Part shown: piece by piece, positions 20,865 to 32,104 of the stretch | How the letters are laid out: each line of letters begins with the position of its first letter | Position numbering within the stretch: the first letter of the stretch is position 1 | Position numbers and translations under genes: made by a program | The notes under the pieces: generated by a model | What the model was told of the DNA's origin: nothing | The model's database searches: none | Seen by the model: the letters and a program-made list of their open reading frames with translations, nothing else | Source of the DNA: Buxus sempervirens | Lineage: Eukaryota; Streptophyta; Magnoliopsida; Buxales; Buxaceae | Assembly: GCA_947561395.2 (NCBI GenBank) | Contig: OX387182.1 | Span: 34,465,949 to 34,529,948, forward strand | Length of the DNA: 64,000 bases | Reading direction: 5' to 3'

Positions 20865-21635
20865 GTAAGGGTATCATCAGACAGCACTCCCCGATCAGAG
20901 AGAAGTCGGAACAAGTCGGCAGCAGGCGCAGCACATAATCCCATCTACATCTCATCTGACGATAGTGCCAACATGGTACTAGCTAGAGAACTGGAGGCGG
21001 CGGTCATCATCAACAAGGAAGACAAGGCACCACTGAAGAACTGGAGCACCACGCCTTTTGCTATTAGCAAAGCTACGATTCCAAAGGGGGTTTCTGTTAC
21101 CTTGGAAATTTTTGTTGTAGCTACTGCTGAAACTTTTAATGAATATCTGAATGCTTCCTACTACTTGCATCTATTTGAAAATGAAAACGACAAAAATAAG
21201 CAACTCGAACATCACAATCCTAGTATCAATCCTGACGCACATCTGGAAGATCTGGGGCACGGGATAGGTAATAAGATTGCCATAATCGAACAAAAAGAAC
21301 AAAAAGAAATTGAAAAGCCAGTGCAGATGGCAATAATAAATGAAATGCATGAGCCAGTGTCCAATCCTGAAAACGATCAAGAACTCGACGAATTAGATTG
21401 CGGCACTTGCCCATCGCAGCAAGAAGATTCAGACATCGTCCCTTGTGAGTCTTTCAAGCCTAAGGACGACGATGAATCATGGAAGACCCCGCTTGAAATC
21501 CAACTTGCATTGGAAAGGCATGAAAAGGGTCCCCAAGCTAAAATTGAGGAAACAAAGCCAATTGACATAGGTGAAATGGCACAATCAAGGATCCTCCAAA
21601 TTGGTAAAAAGCTATCACCATTATTGAGAAAATAG
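20865..21635 (+). pseudogene. E1 protease-RT linker relic
   Basis: This is the continuation of the frame broken at 3875. It reads a low-complexity linker with NPIYISSDDSANM, LKNWSTTPFAISKA and an acidic segment before TPLEIQLALERHEKGPQAKI, all aligned with E3 at 55740-56370. A TAG at 21633-21635 separates it from RT. In Ogre-type elements an intron is known between protease and RT; I see no convincing splice pair here. Confidence 0.75.
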
Positions 21636-23105
21636 ATGTTTGATTTTCTTAAATCTTATTCTGACATGTTTGCATGGTCATACGAGGATATGCCCGGGTT
21701 AGACATAGACTTGGTTGTGCATCGGTTACCAACAAAGTCTGAGGCCATACCAGTGAAACAGAAGCTCAGGCGCACGAAGCCGGAATGGGCCCTGAAGATC
21801 AAAGAAGAGGTCACCAAGCAATTGGATGCCGGGTTCTTGCAAGTAACGCACTACGCAGAGTGGTTAGCCAACATCGTGCCAGTTCCCAAGAAAGACGGGA
21901 AAGTCCAGATGTGTGTCGACTATAGAGATCTGAATAGAGAAAGTCCAAAGGACGACTTCCCATTACCGCACATTGATGTACTGGTGGACAATATAGCAAT
22001 GCATTCAATGTTCTCTTTCATGGACGGTTTCTCGGGATACAACCAGATAAGGATGGCACCGGAGGATATGGAGAAAACATCCTTTATCACGCACTGGGGC
22101 ACTTACTGCTACCGCGTGATGCCGTTCGGACTGAAAAATGCAGGTGCTACGTATCAGCGTACAATGACCTCAATATTCCATGACATGATGCACAAGGAAA
22201 TGGAAGTATATGTGGACGACATGATAGCGAAGTCCAAGGAAGAAGAGGACCACTTGGTGAACCTTGGGAAAATGTTCGACAGACTCAGAGAGCACAAACT
22301 TCGGCTCAATCCAAACAAGTGCGTATTTGGAGTTACTTCAGGAAAGTTGCTCAGATTCATAGTGGGCAAGCGAAGCATTGAAGTAGACCCCGTCAAAGCA
22401 AAGGCAATTCTGGAGATGCCTCCTCCGTCAATAGAGAAAGAAGTAAGAGGGTTCCTGGGCAGGCTACATTACATTAGTCAATTCATCGCACAGATGACTC
22501 CTGTGTGTGAGCCCATATTCAGGCAGCTAAAGAAGGATAATCCTGTTGTCTGGAATGAAGAGTGCCAAGTAGCATTTGATAAGATCAAGGCCTATCTGAT
22601 GAGTCCGCTAACGTTGGTCTCGCCTGCCCTAGGACGACCCTTGATTATGTATCTGACAGTCTCTGAGACGGCTGTAGGTTGCGTGTTAGGACAACACGAT
22701 GAGAAAGGAAGGAAAGAACAAGCAATCTACTACTTGAGCAAGAAATTTACCAACTTTGAAGTAAGATACACCGTGCTTGAAAAGACGTGTTGCACCCTGG
22801 TCTGGGCAGCTCAGAAGCTTCGGCATTATTTGCTCAGTCACACGGTCTTGCTGATCTCCAATTTGGATCCGTTGAAATACATCTTTGAGAAGCCGATCTC
22901 CACCGGTAGGGTTGCCAGGTGGCAAGTCCTTTTGTTTGAATACGACATTGTCTACACCACTAGAAGGGCGATAAAAGGGCAAGCTGTAGCAGATTACCTG
23001 GCAGAGCATCCCTTGCCAGACTACCAACCACTCCTGACTCACTTCCTAGATGAAGATGTGATGTGTACCGAGGCCACAGAGGGCACGGAGAAAACCAAGT
23101 GGTAG
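21636..23105 (+). pseudogene. pol: E1 reverse transcriptase and first RNase H relic
   Basis: The 489-residue open stretch has RT motifs: VPVPKKDGKVQMCVDYRDLN, FPLPHIDVL, FSFMDGFSGYNQI, MPFGLKNAGATYQ and the catalytic YVDD at 22209-22220, then GFLGRLHYISQFI. The Ty3-type RNase H follows (LTVSETAVGCVLGQHD, YYLSKKF, YTVLEKTCCTLVWAA, LRHYLL). The stretch itself has no stop but is bounded by TAGs at 21633 and 23103. It would copy element RNA to cDNA and degrade the RNA strand. Confidence 0.88.
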
Positions 23106-23507
23106 ATGTTCTTTGACAAGCCAGTCAATGTGAATGGAAAAGGAATCGGAGCAGTGCTAATCTCCCTAGATGGTGGCCATCACCCCATAGTAGCGAAACT
23201 CCTGTTTGATTGCACTAGCAACATGGCCGAATATGAAGCATGTGTGTTAGGCTTGCAAGCGGCAATCGAGATGCGTATACAAGAGCTAAAGGTGTTCGGT
23301 GATTCAAGTCTTATCATCTACCAAGTGATGGGAGATTGGAAGACCAGAGATGTGAAGTTAGTGCCATACCAAGAACTGGTCAAGGAATTAGAAGAACAAT
23401 TTGAGATTGTGACATTTGACTACAAGCCACGAGACGGGAACCGGTTTGCGGATGCACTAGCTACGCTGGCATCAATGGCCACCATCACGAATGATACTTG
23501 GGTGTAA
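23106..23507 (+). pseudogene. E1 second (archaeal-type) RNase H relic
   Basis: Reads MFFDKPVNVNGKGIGAVLIS, NMAEYEACVLGLQAA, VFGDSSLIIYQVMGDW and NRFADALATLAS, giving the D-E-D-D acidic set expected for the additional RNase H of Tat-lineage elements. E3 has FFDGAVNINGKG at the start. The TAG at 23103 (CAG/CAA in E3) and the TAA at 23505 (CAA) close it off. Confidence 0.83.
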
Positions 23508-24839
23508 CAACTGGAGATAGAAATTCGACGCTACCCTATGTACTGCTTTAGTGTCGAGAAAAGCACACCCAAAGAAGAGCCTTAGTACGCAGACATTGAG
23601 AGATACGTAAGGGAAAGAAGGTGCTTTCGTCGGCCAGAAGGTGCCTCGACTGCCGAGAAGCGAACTATACAGAGGTTGCCAAGACAATACTTCTACAGTG
23701 GAGGTAGGCTGTACAAGAAGTCATACAACGACTCTCTACTGCTATGTGTCAGAGAAGATGAGGCGCAGAAGTTGATTGAGGAAGTCCATGGGTGGTTCTG
23801 CGGTGCACACATGAATGGGCATATGCTAGCAAGGAAGATTCTAAGGATGGGCTATTACTGGATAACCATGGAAGTAGACTGCTACGCTCATGTCAAAAAA
23901 TGCCAGTTGTGCCAGATTTATGCCAACAACATCCATGCACCACCGAATACACTGTATTCCATGACATCACCTTGGCTGTTCGCCATTTGGGGAATCGACA
24001 TGATAGGCCAGGTTCATCCAAAGGCTTCAAATGGGCACCGGTTCATCTTAGTGGCCATTGATTATTTTACCAAGTGGGTAGAAGCCATGTCCTTTGTGGA
24101 TGTGAAGAAGTCTCATGTACTCAAGTTTATCAGAACTAATGTAGTCTGTCGCTACGGCGTACCAGAAGCGATCATCACAGATAATGCAAAGAATTTGAAT
24201 AATAAGGACATGGAAAGGATGTGTGAAGATCTGAAGATTAGACATCTAAACTCCACGGCATACCGGCCCAAGATGAATGGAGCAGTAGAGGCTGCCAACA
24301 AGAATCTGAAGAAGATACTCGAGAAAATGGTGGTCACATATAGAGACTGGCACAAGAAGTTACCTTATGCATTGCACGCCTATCGGATGTCGATCCGAAC
24401 ATCGACCGGGGCAACCCCATTCTCCCTGGTATATGGAATGGAAGCAGTCCTCCCTGTGGAAGTACAGATTCCGTCACTCAGAATTTTGAAGGAAGCTGAA
24501 ATTAGTGACGTTGAGTGGGAAGAATCCAGATTTGACTAGTTGCAATTGTTGGATGAAAAAAGGATCAAGGCTTTGTGCCATGGCCAGCTCTATCAACAGA
24601 GAGTGGTGCGAGCCTAAAACAAGAAAGTAAAGCCACGGTGTTTCAAAGTTGGAGATCTCGTACTAAAAAGAATCTTTCCCCATTAGGAGGATAGCAGAGG
24701 GAAATTCAAGCCAAACTATGAAGGGCCATTCGTAGTCCACAGGGTTCTGTCCTGAGGAGCACTTATCTTGCAAGAAATGGACGGGACAATTTTTCCTGAG
24801 CCAATAAATGCAGACGCAGTCAAACTGTACTACGCCTAA
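23508..24839 (+). pseudogene. E1 integrase relic
   Basis: The zinc-binding domain includes HMNGHMLARKILRMGYYW and CQLCQ near 23800-23920. The catalytic core has WGIDMIGQVHP, ITDNAKNLNNKDM and NGAVEAANKNL, giving the D, D, E set. The C-terminal domain (FKVGDLVLKRIFPH, KFKPNYEGPF, INADAVKLYYA) ends at the TAA at 24837. Stops at 23583 (TGG to TAG), 24538 (CAG), 24616, 24685 (CAG) and 24753 break it. No chromodomain is visible, as usual for Tat elements. Confidence 0.85.
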
Positions 24840-26262
24840 GATCATTTTGATTGGGAAATGAAGAGAGGCCATCCTTGACTCTCCATTAGATGTAAAGCCT
24901 TCCAAATACCTTAAATTCCCCCCTAGTTAAACAATTTTGAGCCTTAAAATTCTTTCAACCCATTGCAAGTGTTCTACACATCAAAAGGGGCATTCCTGGC
25001 AAAGCAAAAAGAAACAGGGCATTCTCACCCAACAAAACCTCAAAAAGAAAAGGAAATGCAATAGCAAAAAAAAAAAAAGAGAGAAAGACACAGAAAATGG
25101 GGAAATGTTTACCCAACAAAAATAGAGATACAAATAAGTCAGGATGTAAGTCCCGCCAACAATAAAAAGTAGCACACCTTGCGAACCCCAAATAAATAAG
25201 CTTTTTTGAGCCACTTGTCCAAGACCAAGCCTACGTTTCGTCCTACCTCTAAGACCTCTCGGATCCCAAAAAGAATGATCAGGGCAAACAGTTAAGTCTG
25301 TGTTCACCAGCAATGACAGAATTCAGAGTTTCCTAAAAAGGCTAGATATGGCGAAAACCCAAAAAAAGGGCATTGTGTGGTCACCAAAAAAAAAGGAGAG
25401 AGAAAGAGAAAGAACTGGCCACATCTGAATTGAGCAGATCAAGATACAAAAGAGAGCAGTTACAGTGGCAGACAGTAAACTAGGAAAGATGCACAGATCT
25501 GAGGGGTCCAGACCGGCAGGTTGTGCCCGAGTCAAAGACTTCATAGTGGCCTGTGATGATAATGCTACTGAAAATACCAAGCACTCCAAGTCCCGTCTGA
25601 CCTTGGAAATTTCTTTGATACTACAGACATAGGCACACACTGTCACACCTGTTTTCTCTATAATTGTCCTGCTTAACTATTTTTAAGCTCCACAATGTGC
25701 TACTAACCTAAGTTGATAATCTCCCAACCTTGGCAAAGGCCCCTTCTAGCTGCAATGGGCAAAAGGCTCAAAGCAAGTAGAGAATAAGAAGAATGTTTTG
25801 CATTCCCCAGCTAGTCCAAGACTAACATTTTGTTCCTTTCCCGCCTTCGCAGGTACAACAAAAATGGGGTGACGGACATCCTCCCCCAAATCCCCAGTGG
25901 AGTTCCTCCAACAAACAAAGGATGATACCTGCTAGTCCCCAATGGAGTCCTTTCAACAATAAGAGAGTGATACCTGATGATGTAGACTTCCCAAGCCTCG
26001 CCGAGTCTGAAGAGGCCGGCTCTACGAAGAAGAGCGGAAAGAAGACAAAACAAGCTTGCATCAATCCCTGGTGGAGTCTCTCGCACTCAACAAGAGCACA
26101 GACGAGCATAAGGAACTCAAACCGGAGCAGAGGGAAAAGACCTTACGAAGGAAAATGACAACGTGAGGAACCCCATTTATCCCCAGCGGAGCATCCTTCC
26201 CAAGGGAACTCCCACACTTGTCAAAAACAAGGCCTGACTCAAGACAAAGGGCAACAAGGAAG
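24840..26262 (+). other. E1 3' UTR, first part
   Basis: No gene. It shares the post-integrase GAGAGGCCATCCTTGACTCT with E3, and CCTACGTTTCGTCCTA at 25230-25245. Motifs of the type TCCCCAGTGGAGT recur at 25891, 25936 and 26180. An acceptor-like TTTCCCGCCTTCGCAG ends near 25852. The A+G-rich stretches give only spurious frames. Confidence 0.7.
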
Positions 26263-26267
26263 AGATC
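26263..26267. repeat. Copia target-site duplication, left copy (AGATC)
   Basis: AGATC directly precedes TGAAAGAGTAGG; the match is at 36642-36646. Confidence 0.95.
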
Positions 26268-27563
26268 TGAAAGAGTAGGAGACTACTCTACAGGTCCTCG
26301 ATCTACAACAATTATGATCTTAACAATACGGAAACATACACACAGAATTTATACGAGGAAACCTGAATCCAGATCCAGGAAAAACCTCGAGTCTATATAA
26401 GGCGACTAACCCTTAGAATCTCCACTATTAAATGAAAAGCAATTACAAAGGAAAGCACACTTAACCTTTACAATTGAACTCACTTAACAGCAATCCACAG
26501 CTCGAATCCACGAACTGTAACACAACTTGAATCCACAAGCTGCAATTCACGATCAATCCAAATCCACAGCTCGAATCCACGAACTGTAACACAACTTGAA
26601 TCCACAAGCTGCAATTCACGATCAATCCAGATCCATAGCTTGAATCCACGAACTGTAACACAACTTGAATCCACAAGCTGCAATTCACGATAAATCCAGA
26701 TCCACAGCTCGAATCCACGAACTGTAACACAACTTGAATCCACAAGCTGCAATTCACGATCAATCCAGATCGTAACAATCACCTCAAAGTCCACTGAGAT
26801 GATCCAATGCAATAGGAATCCACCTATGCATCCATCAAGCTTGATCACCAATCCAGGAGATCATACGATCAAGTGAAGTTCCGAAATGAAGAAGAATCCT
26901 CAAACTTCAATTCCAGGAGATCTCTCTCAGATCTCCCCCTCACTCGATCACCGACTCTCTAAAGATGAATTGATTGAATCTCAAACACCTCAAGATCCAA
27001 ATCGAATTGATCAAAATAAAAAGTCCATTTCTAAAAAAATACAGTTCGTCTATTTAAAGAAGAAAAACTCAGATCGCATCGAGCGCTGGTGGAGTCGCCT
27101 TGCGATCGGGGTAGATGGCTGGAAGCGAACTCAAGTCCCGCTCAAATCCAAATTGACCCAGTTAAGGGCGCACTGCCAGCGCGCTTCTAGCCGGAGGGAA
27201 TGTGGCATGTGCACAACTGATTTTTAGATTCTTCAATCTTGCTCTGCGCTACTAGCGGTGTGTCAGCATCGCCTTACGACGCAAGTGCACGTTCTTTACT
27301 TTCAAAGCACTGTTTCACTTATGCGTTGCCATCGGAGTGGTAGCGGCGTTGTTCCTCGCAAGTGCCTTTACGAAATATGCTTTATTTAGAAAACCTTACA
27401 TTTCCTTGAGCTACCAGCGAACTGGTAGCTGTGTGGCAGCATCACCTTCCTCTTTACTAAATTCACAGAACTTACATTTTGATTCTGCACATCTTGAAGA
27501 TTATTAGAGGATATAATTTGTCAAACATTTGCCATATAAGGAGTGTGAGGTTTCACACTTACA
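26268..27563 (-). repeat. Copia 3' LTR
   Basis: In minus orientation it runs from TGTAAGTGTGAAACC at 27563 to CTCTTTCA at 26268. It contains four 69-bp units against three in the 5' LTR. TATATAG on the minus strand at 26393-26399 is a candidate TATA box near the LTR 3' end. Confidence 0.93.
26503..26778 (-). repeat. 69-bp tandem repeat, four copies in copia 3' LTR
   Basis: Units starting (plus strand) CGAATCCACGAACTGTAACA begin at 26503, 26572, 26641 and 26710. Translations through it are repeat artefacts. Confidence 0.92.
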
Positions 27564-27813
27564 ATCTCCCCCTTGGCAAATGCCTGACAACAAACTTAAA
27601 ACAGTGCTTAATATCAAATTCAGATAATATTGATTTCTGTTTAAAAATTCAAAACACAGTGATAAGGGAGAACTCAGAAGTTCATTCATTTCCAAAAAAA
27701 AATATACATTGTGCAGAAGATATATATACATCCCTTAAACCAACTTCCAGAAAACACAAAAACAACAGAACAAACAAAACTTGATGATCATCAACCAGCA
27801 ACCAGCAGCATCA
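27564..27813 (-). other. Copia polypurine tract and 3' UTR
   Basis: On the minus strand, CCAAGGGGGAGAT directly precedes the 3' LTR (plus 27564-27576) and is the plus-strand primer. The rest, up to the env-like stop, has no gene. Confidence 0.85.
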
Positions 27814-29232
27814 TCAATATGACTCCCCCTTTCTGGGAGGAGGTTTTGGATCCCAAGTTCTTGAATAATGCCTGTACGCATCTTGGGACCGGGAGTGCAG
27901 CCAACACAACTTGTGATCCATCTCCAACTGGGTTCTTCGAATGCTACTCAGAAAATGATCAGCTTCATTTTGCATGCGTTGCTGCGCAGCAACATCCCTT
28001 TGCACCTCTCCACATGCAAAATCTACATCCTTTGCAAGCTTATCCAGCTTCTCTTGGGTCTCTAATTTGAACATGCTCATCATGAGCATGTGAGCCCTGA
28101 CTTCAGAATTGAAAGCCTCCTGGGAGGCTTGCATGGAATTCAACTTGTCCATGATTGCCATAGCATCAGAACTGGACAAGGAGGATTGAGAAGAAAAAGG
28201 CTCCGAAGAAGCCAACCGAAAGGGATTCGCTCTTTTGCTTCTGGTGAGGGTGGAGGCATCAATGGGAGGTTTGGGGTGAAGGATCAATTCAACAGAATCA
28301 GGGAAGATCCCTTGGTGAATGCACAAGTAAGTGATGAAAATCCCAAAGGGAAGAGCAGAAGTCTTGGATTTCAAATTCCGAGACTGAATGATCTGATTGA
28401 AGATGATGGAAGGGAGACAGACGCTGTCTCTGTTCCATAGAGCATGAAGGAGTCTTGCTTGAGAGTGAGAAATCTCAGAATGATGATCTGAGGGAACAAG
28501 AGAAGCACACATGAACAAATTCAAGATCCTGAGAAGATCTTGGAGAGAGCCATGAGGAAGATAGTTGGGCTTATTTTTTATGGAGGTGGGAGCACCCTGA
28601 ACAATAAGAGAATAAATTATTGACTCCATGGGAGGATCAGAGTGAGAGGCTAGAAAGTCAAAGGAAGGAGAATCAACAATGGGCAGGTCCAGAAGAGAGG
28701 AGATAAGTTCTTTCGAGAAGTCGAAAGAGATGCCCTGGACATAGGCTTTGACGAAGCCTTGATTTGTAAGATGAAGATGGTGGAGGTTCGAATAGAACTC
28801 TCGAACCAGGTCTTGATAAGCAAAACCATTTATTAGAGCAAATTTCTTCCATCCATTATCCGAAAACAAGGAGAAGAGCAAAGTGTCAGAGAAGGAGTCA
28901 AGCTTAATGGCCCTTTCCAAGAGGAGTAGCTTGTGCTTGAAGAAATCATTATAATCAGACAAACCATTTCCAATGAATGGTTCAGATGAAGGTAATGGGG
29001 ATGGGGGTCTCACCGGTGGAGAAGAGATAACCGGAGAGGTTCTCACTGGTGGAGAAGATGTAATAGGAGTGGTTCTCACCGGAGGAGAAGAGGTGGAAGG
29101 AGAATCAGTCCTAGGCTTTTTCTTGGGAGGCATGATGAAGATACAGGAGAGAAAAAAAAATAGAAGAGAGAGAACAAACAAACAGAAACAAGCAATGCAT
29201 GACAAAGCCCTAATGGCAGAACAATCTATCAA
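27814..29232 (-). CDS. Sirevirus env-like ORF (putative plant transposon protein domain)
   Basis: A 472-residue open frame. The first ATG gives an N-terminal hydrophobic stretch (about residues 9-32), a possible signal or membrane anchor. A second ATG at residue 34 (MPPKKKPRTDSP) would give a soluble, basic start. A Pro/Ser repeat with TSSPPVR units follows, then a domain of about 200 residues containing LVREFYSNL, GISFDFSKELISSLLDLP and PHGSLQDLLRILNLFMC, which resembles the putative plant transposon protein domain of Sirevirus env-like proteins. The C-terminal ~100 residues look coiled-coil (KLNSMQASQEAF, FKLETQEKLDKLAKDV). It lies between pol and the 3' LTR, as in SIRE1. An envelope role is unproven. 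Confidence 0.78.
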   Translation of the reverse strand: MIDCSAIRALSCIACFCLFVLSLLFFFLSCIFIMPPKKKPRTDSPSTSSPPVRTTPITSSPPVRTSPVISSPPVRPPSPLPSSEPFIGNGLSDYNDFFKHKLLLLERAIKLDSFSDTLLFSLFSDNGWKKFALINGFAYQDLVREFYSNLHHLHLTNQGFVKAYVQGISFDFSKELISSLLDLPIVDSPSFDFLASHSDPPMESIIYSLIVQGAPTSIKNKPNYLPHGSLQDLLRILNLFMCASLVPSDHHSEISHSQARLLHALWNRDSVCLPSIIFNQIIQSRNLKSKTSALPFGIFITYLCIHQGIFPDSVELILHPKPPIDASTLTRSKRANPFRLASSEPFSSQSSLSSSDAMAIMDKLNSMQASQEAFNSEVRAHMLMMSMFKLETQEKLDKLAKDVDFACGEVQRDVAAQQRMQNEADHFLSSIRRTQLEMDHKLCWLHSRSQDAYRHYSRTWDPKPPPRKGESY

Positions 29233-30400
29233 ACCCTAACTTAAAAGAACGAGAGAAGAACACTGCAACTGGAAGAAGAAAATGAAGAAGCAAGACGAAG
29301 ACAGAAAAAAATTTTTTTTACCTGAACAGTTGACAAGGTGAATGAAGGGAAGAAACGAAGGCAACGAAGCACCACGACGCGAGGAGCGAGGTGAATCGCA
29401 AACAAAGAAAAAAAACAGAGGTAAAAAAATGAACCAGATTTTCCCCTTTTTTTAGGAAAAAAAATTTGCTGCCAGCGTGCATCCAGCGACGCTTAACAAG
29501 GCAGGTGCCAAAGCACGAAAGAAAGGAGAGAGCTACCAGCACGCTTCTAGAGACGTAGAAGGTGCACATGCACAATCAAGAAAAAATACAATCACACGGC
29601 AAAAATTTATAAAAACAGTTTGAATCATTCTTCATGAAAAATTCATACATCTAAACACAAAGCTAAGATTTTAACTGAACTAAAAATCATCCAGATAATC
29701 AATTTTTATTCAATCCAAGAAGTAATCATCACAAAACTGATTTTGAAGAACCTATCAAGGTTAATTCAGATGTGATACATTTCATATCTATGGCAAAATT
29801 TCCTTCATGATTTCTCATACTATAAATTTTCTTCAAGATATTGAGCACACATGCATATCAATGAATCAAAGCTTGTGTAGTGTGTGAAATACATTTTTGA
29901 CTTTTACACTTTATACATATGGAAGGCTATTTTAGTGTAATCATACTTGGAAAGTATAGACATACCCCAAACTTCATTTTGGTGGCTTTTGCACATCAGA
30001 GATAGGTAGCCTTTTCTGATCTCTTTTTCTTTTCTTTTTGTAGAAGGCATTGACCCTTAAAAAACCTGAGTTTACAGTTCATTCCAAGAATATACCTTCT
30101 TTCTCTTTTTCTTTTTGAGAATTACAGTGGCTTTCACTCTAATCTCTATGGCAACCATTTCCAAAACTTTTCTTTTCATAAAGGTGATAGCCTATAGATC
30201 CCAAGCTTCAACACACAATAAACTTCAATACACAAAGGTGTTTAAGACAAAATTGATAGTTGATTACAAGACATTTCTATCAATATGCATAGACTCAAGC
30301 TTCCTGAATTAAGATTTTAGTATCAAGAACACATAAGTTCATTTTGAACAGACATGTAAATCATTTTACAACTAAATTAACTCAAAACAGAACCTGATTT
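29233..30400 (-). other. Spacer between copia pol and env-like ORF
   Basis: AT-rich, with no credible ORF. It separates the pol stop from the env-like ATG by about 1.17 kb, so simple stop-codon readthrough as reported for SIRE1 would not reach the env-like frame. A separate or spliced transcript seems more likely (inference). Confidence 0.6.
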
Positions 30401-32104
30401 TCAGTTTTGAGAGCATACTCCTAGGGATTTCCTAAGAGTTTCAAATCTGTTCTGATATAAAGGTTTAGTGAAAATATCAGCCAACTGTTTTTCAGTAGAT
30501 ATATATTCAATCATAACAATTTTGTCTTCAATTAACTCTCTTATAAAGTGATGCCTGATGTCTATATGTTTAGTCCTTGAGTGTTGAACAGGATTTTTGG
30601 AAATATTTATGGCACTTTGATTGTCATAGAAGAGAATCATTTGATCCTGATCTAAACCATAATCAGATAGCATTTGTTTCATCCAAATTAGTTGAGTACA
30701 GCTGCTACCTGCAGCAATGTACTCTGCTTCAGCAGTACTCAGTGAAACTGAGTTTTGCTTTTTGCTTAACCAAGCAATGAGGTTATTACCCATATAAAAG
30801 CAACCACCAGAGGTGCTTTTTCTATCATCCATACACCCAGCCCAATCAGCATCAGTATATCCAGTAAGATATGGATTTGTTTCTTTGGAGAACCAAATTC
30901 CCAAATCAACAGTTCCATTTACATACTTTATAATCCTTTTCACAGCATTTAGATGAGATTCTTTAGGATTAGCCTGATATCTTGCACAAACTCCAACACT
31001 GAAACTTATATCAGGTCTACTTGCTGTTAAGTACAGAAGACTTCCAATCATCCCTCTGTACAAGGTAGGATCTATATCCTTCCCAGATTCATCTTTTCCA
31101 AGCTTTAAGCCAGTACTCATAGGAGTCCTAGCATGTTTTGCATGAATTAAACTGAATCTCTTGGCTAGATTTCTTGCATATTTTGCTTGAGAGAAAAAAA
31201 TCCCTTGTTGAGATTGATAAATCTGAAATCCTAAGAAAAAATTCAGTTCACCCATCATACTCATCTCAAATTCACTCTTCATTAAGTCTCCAAAAGAATG
31301 AGCATGAGTTTCAGAAGTAGATCCAAACACTATATCATCAACATAGATTTGAGCAATCAAAATATGCTTGGATTCTCTTTGAATAAAGAGAGTTTTATCC
31401 ACATTTCCTCTCATAAATCCAGATTCAAGTAAGAAAGAGGTGAGTCTCTCATACCAAGCTCTAGGAGCTTGTTTGAGTCCATACAAGGCCTTGTTCAGCT
31501 TATAAACATGTTTAGGATAATTTGAGTCCTCAAATCCTTTAGGTTGCTCTACACAAACCTCTTCATTCAGATATCCATTCAGGAATGCACTCTTAACATC
31601 CATTTGAAACAGTTTAAACTTCAAATAGCATGCAATAGACAAAAGCAATCTGATTGACTCTAACCTAGCTACAGGAGCAAAGGTTTCATCAAAATCTATT
31701 CCTTCTACTTGGGTGTATCCCTGAGCAACAAGCCTAGCTTTATTTCTAGTTACAACCCCATTCTCATCAGATTTGTTCTTAAAAATCCATTTGGTTCCTA
31801 TCACATTCATATTAGAGGGTCTTTCAACCAATTCCCATACATTATTTCTAGTAAATTGGTTTAGTTCTTCATGCATAGCATTTAACCAAGAGTCATCCAA
31901 CAAGGCATCTTTATAAGATTTTGGCTCAAATTGAGATAAATAAGAAGAAAATCTTACCTCATTATGTAATTGATGTCTTGTTCTTACTCCATCTGAAATA
32001 TTTCCAACAATTTGCTCAGTTGGGTGGTCTTTGAGAGTTTTTGTCAGAGGAACAACTTCATTGCTTGAGGAAGCATCTCTGATTTCATCCTCTTCATCTA
32101 CAGC
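30401..32104 (-). pseudogene. pol: Copia reverse transcriptase-RNase H, cut off by one TAG
   Basis: In the same frame as the upstream integrase after a TAG at 32107-32105. Motifs are [53 protein letters not shown] and the catalytic YVDD at 31345-31334. RNase H motifs include [19 protein letters not shown] and YDNQSAI, and the end is HHFIREL and LADIFTKPL. Roughly 565 codons, full length for copia RT-RH. Without readthrough of that TAG the enzyme is not made from this copy. Confidence 0.88.

Noticed and set aside
30115..30312. Short plus-strand ORF in the copia spacer
   Set aside because: AT-rich chance frame with no motif, opposite to the element.
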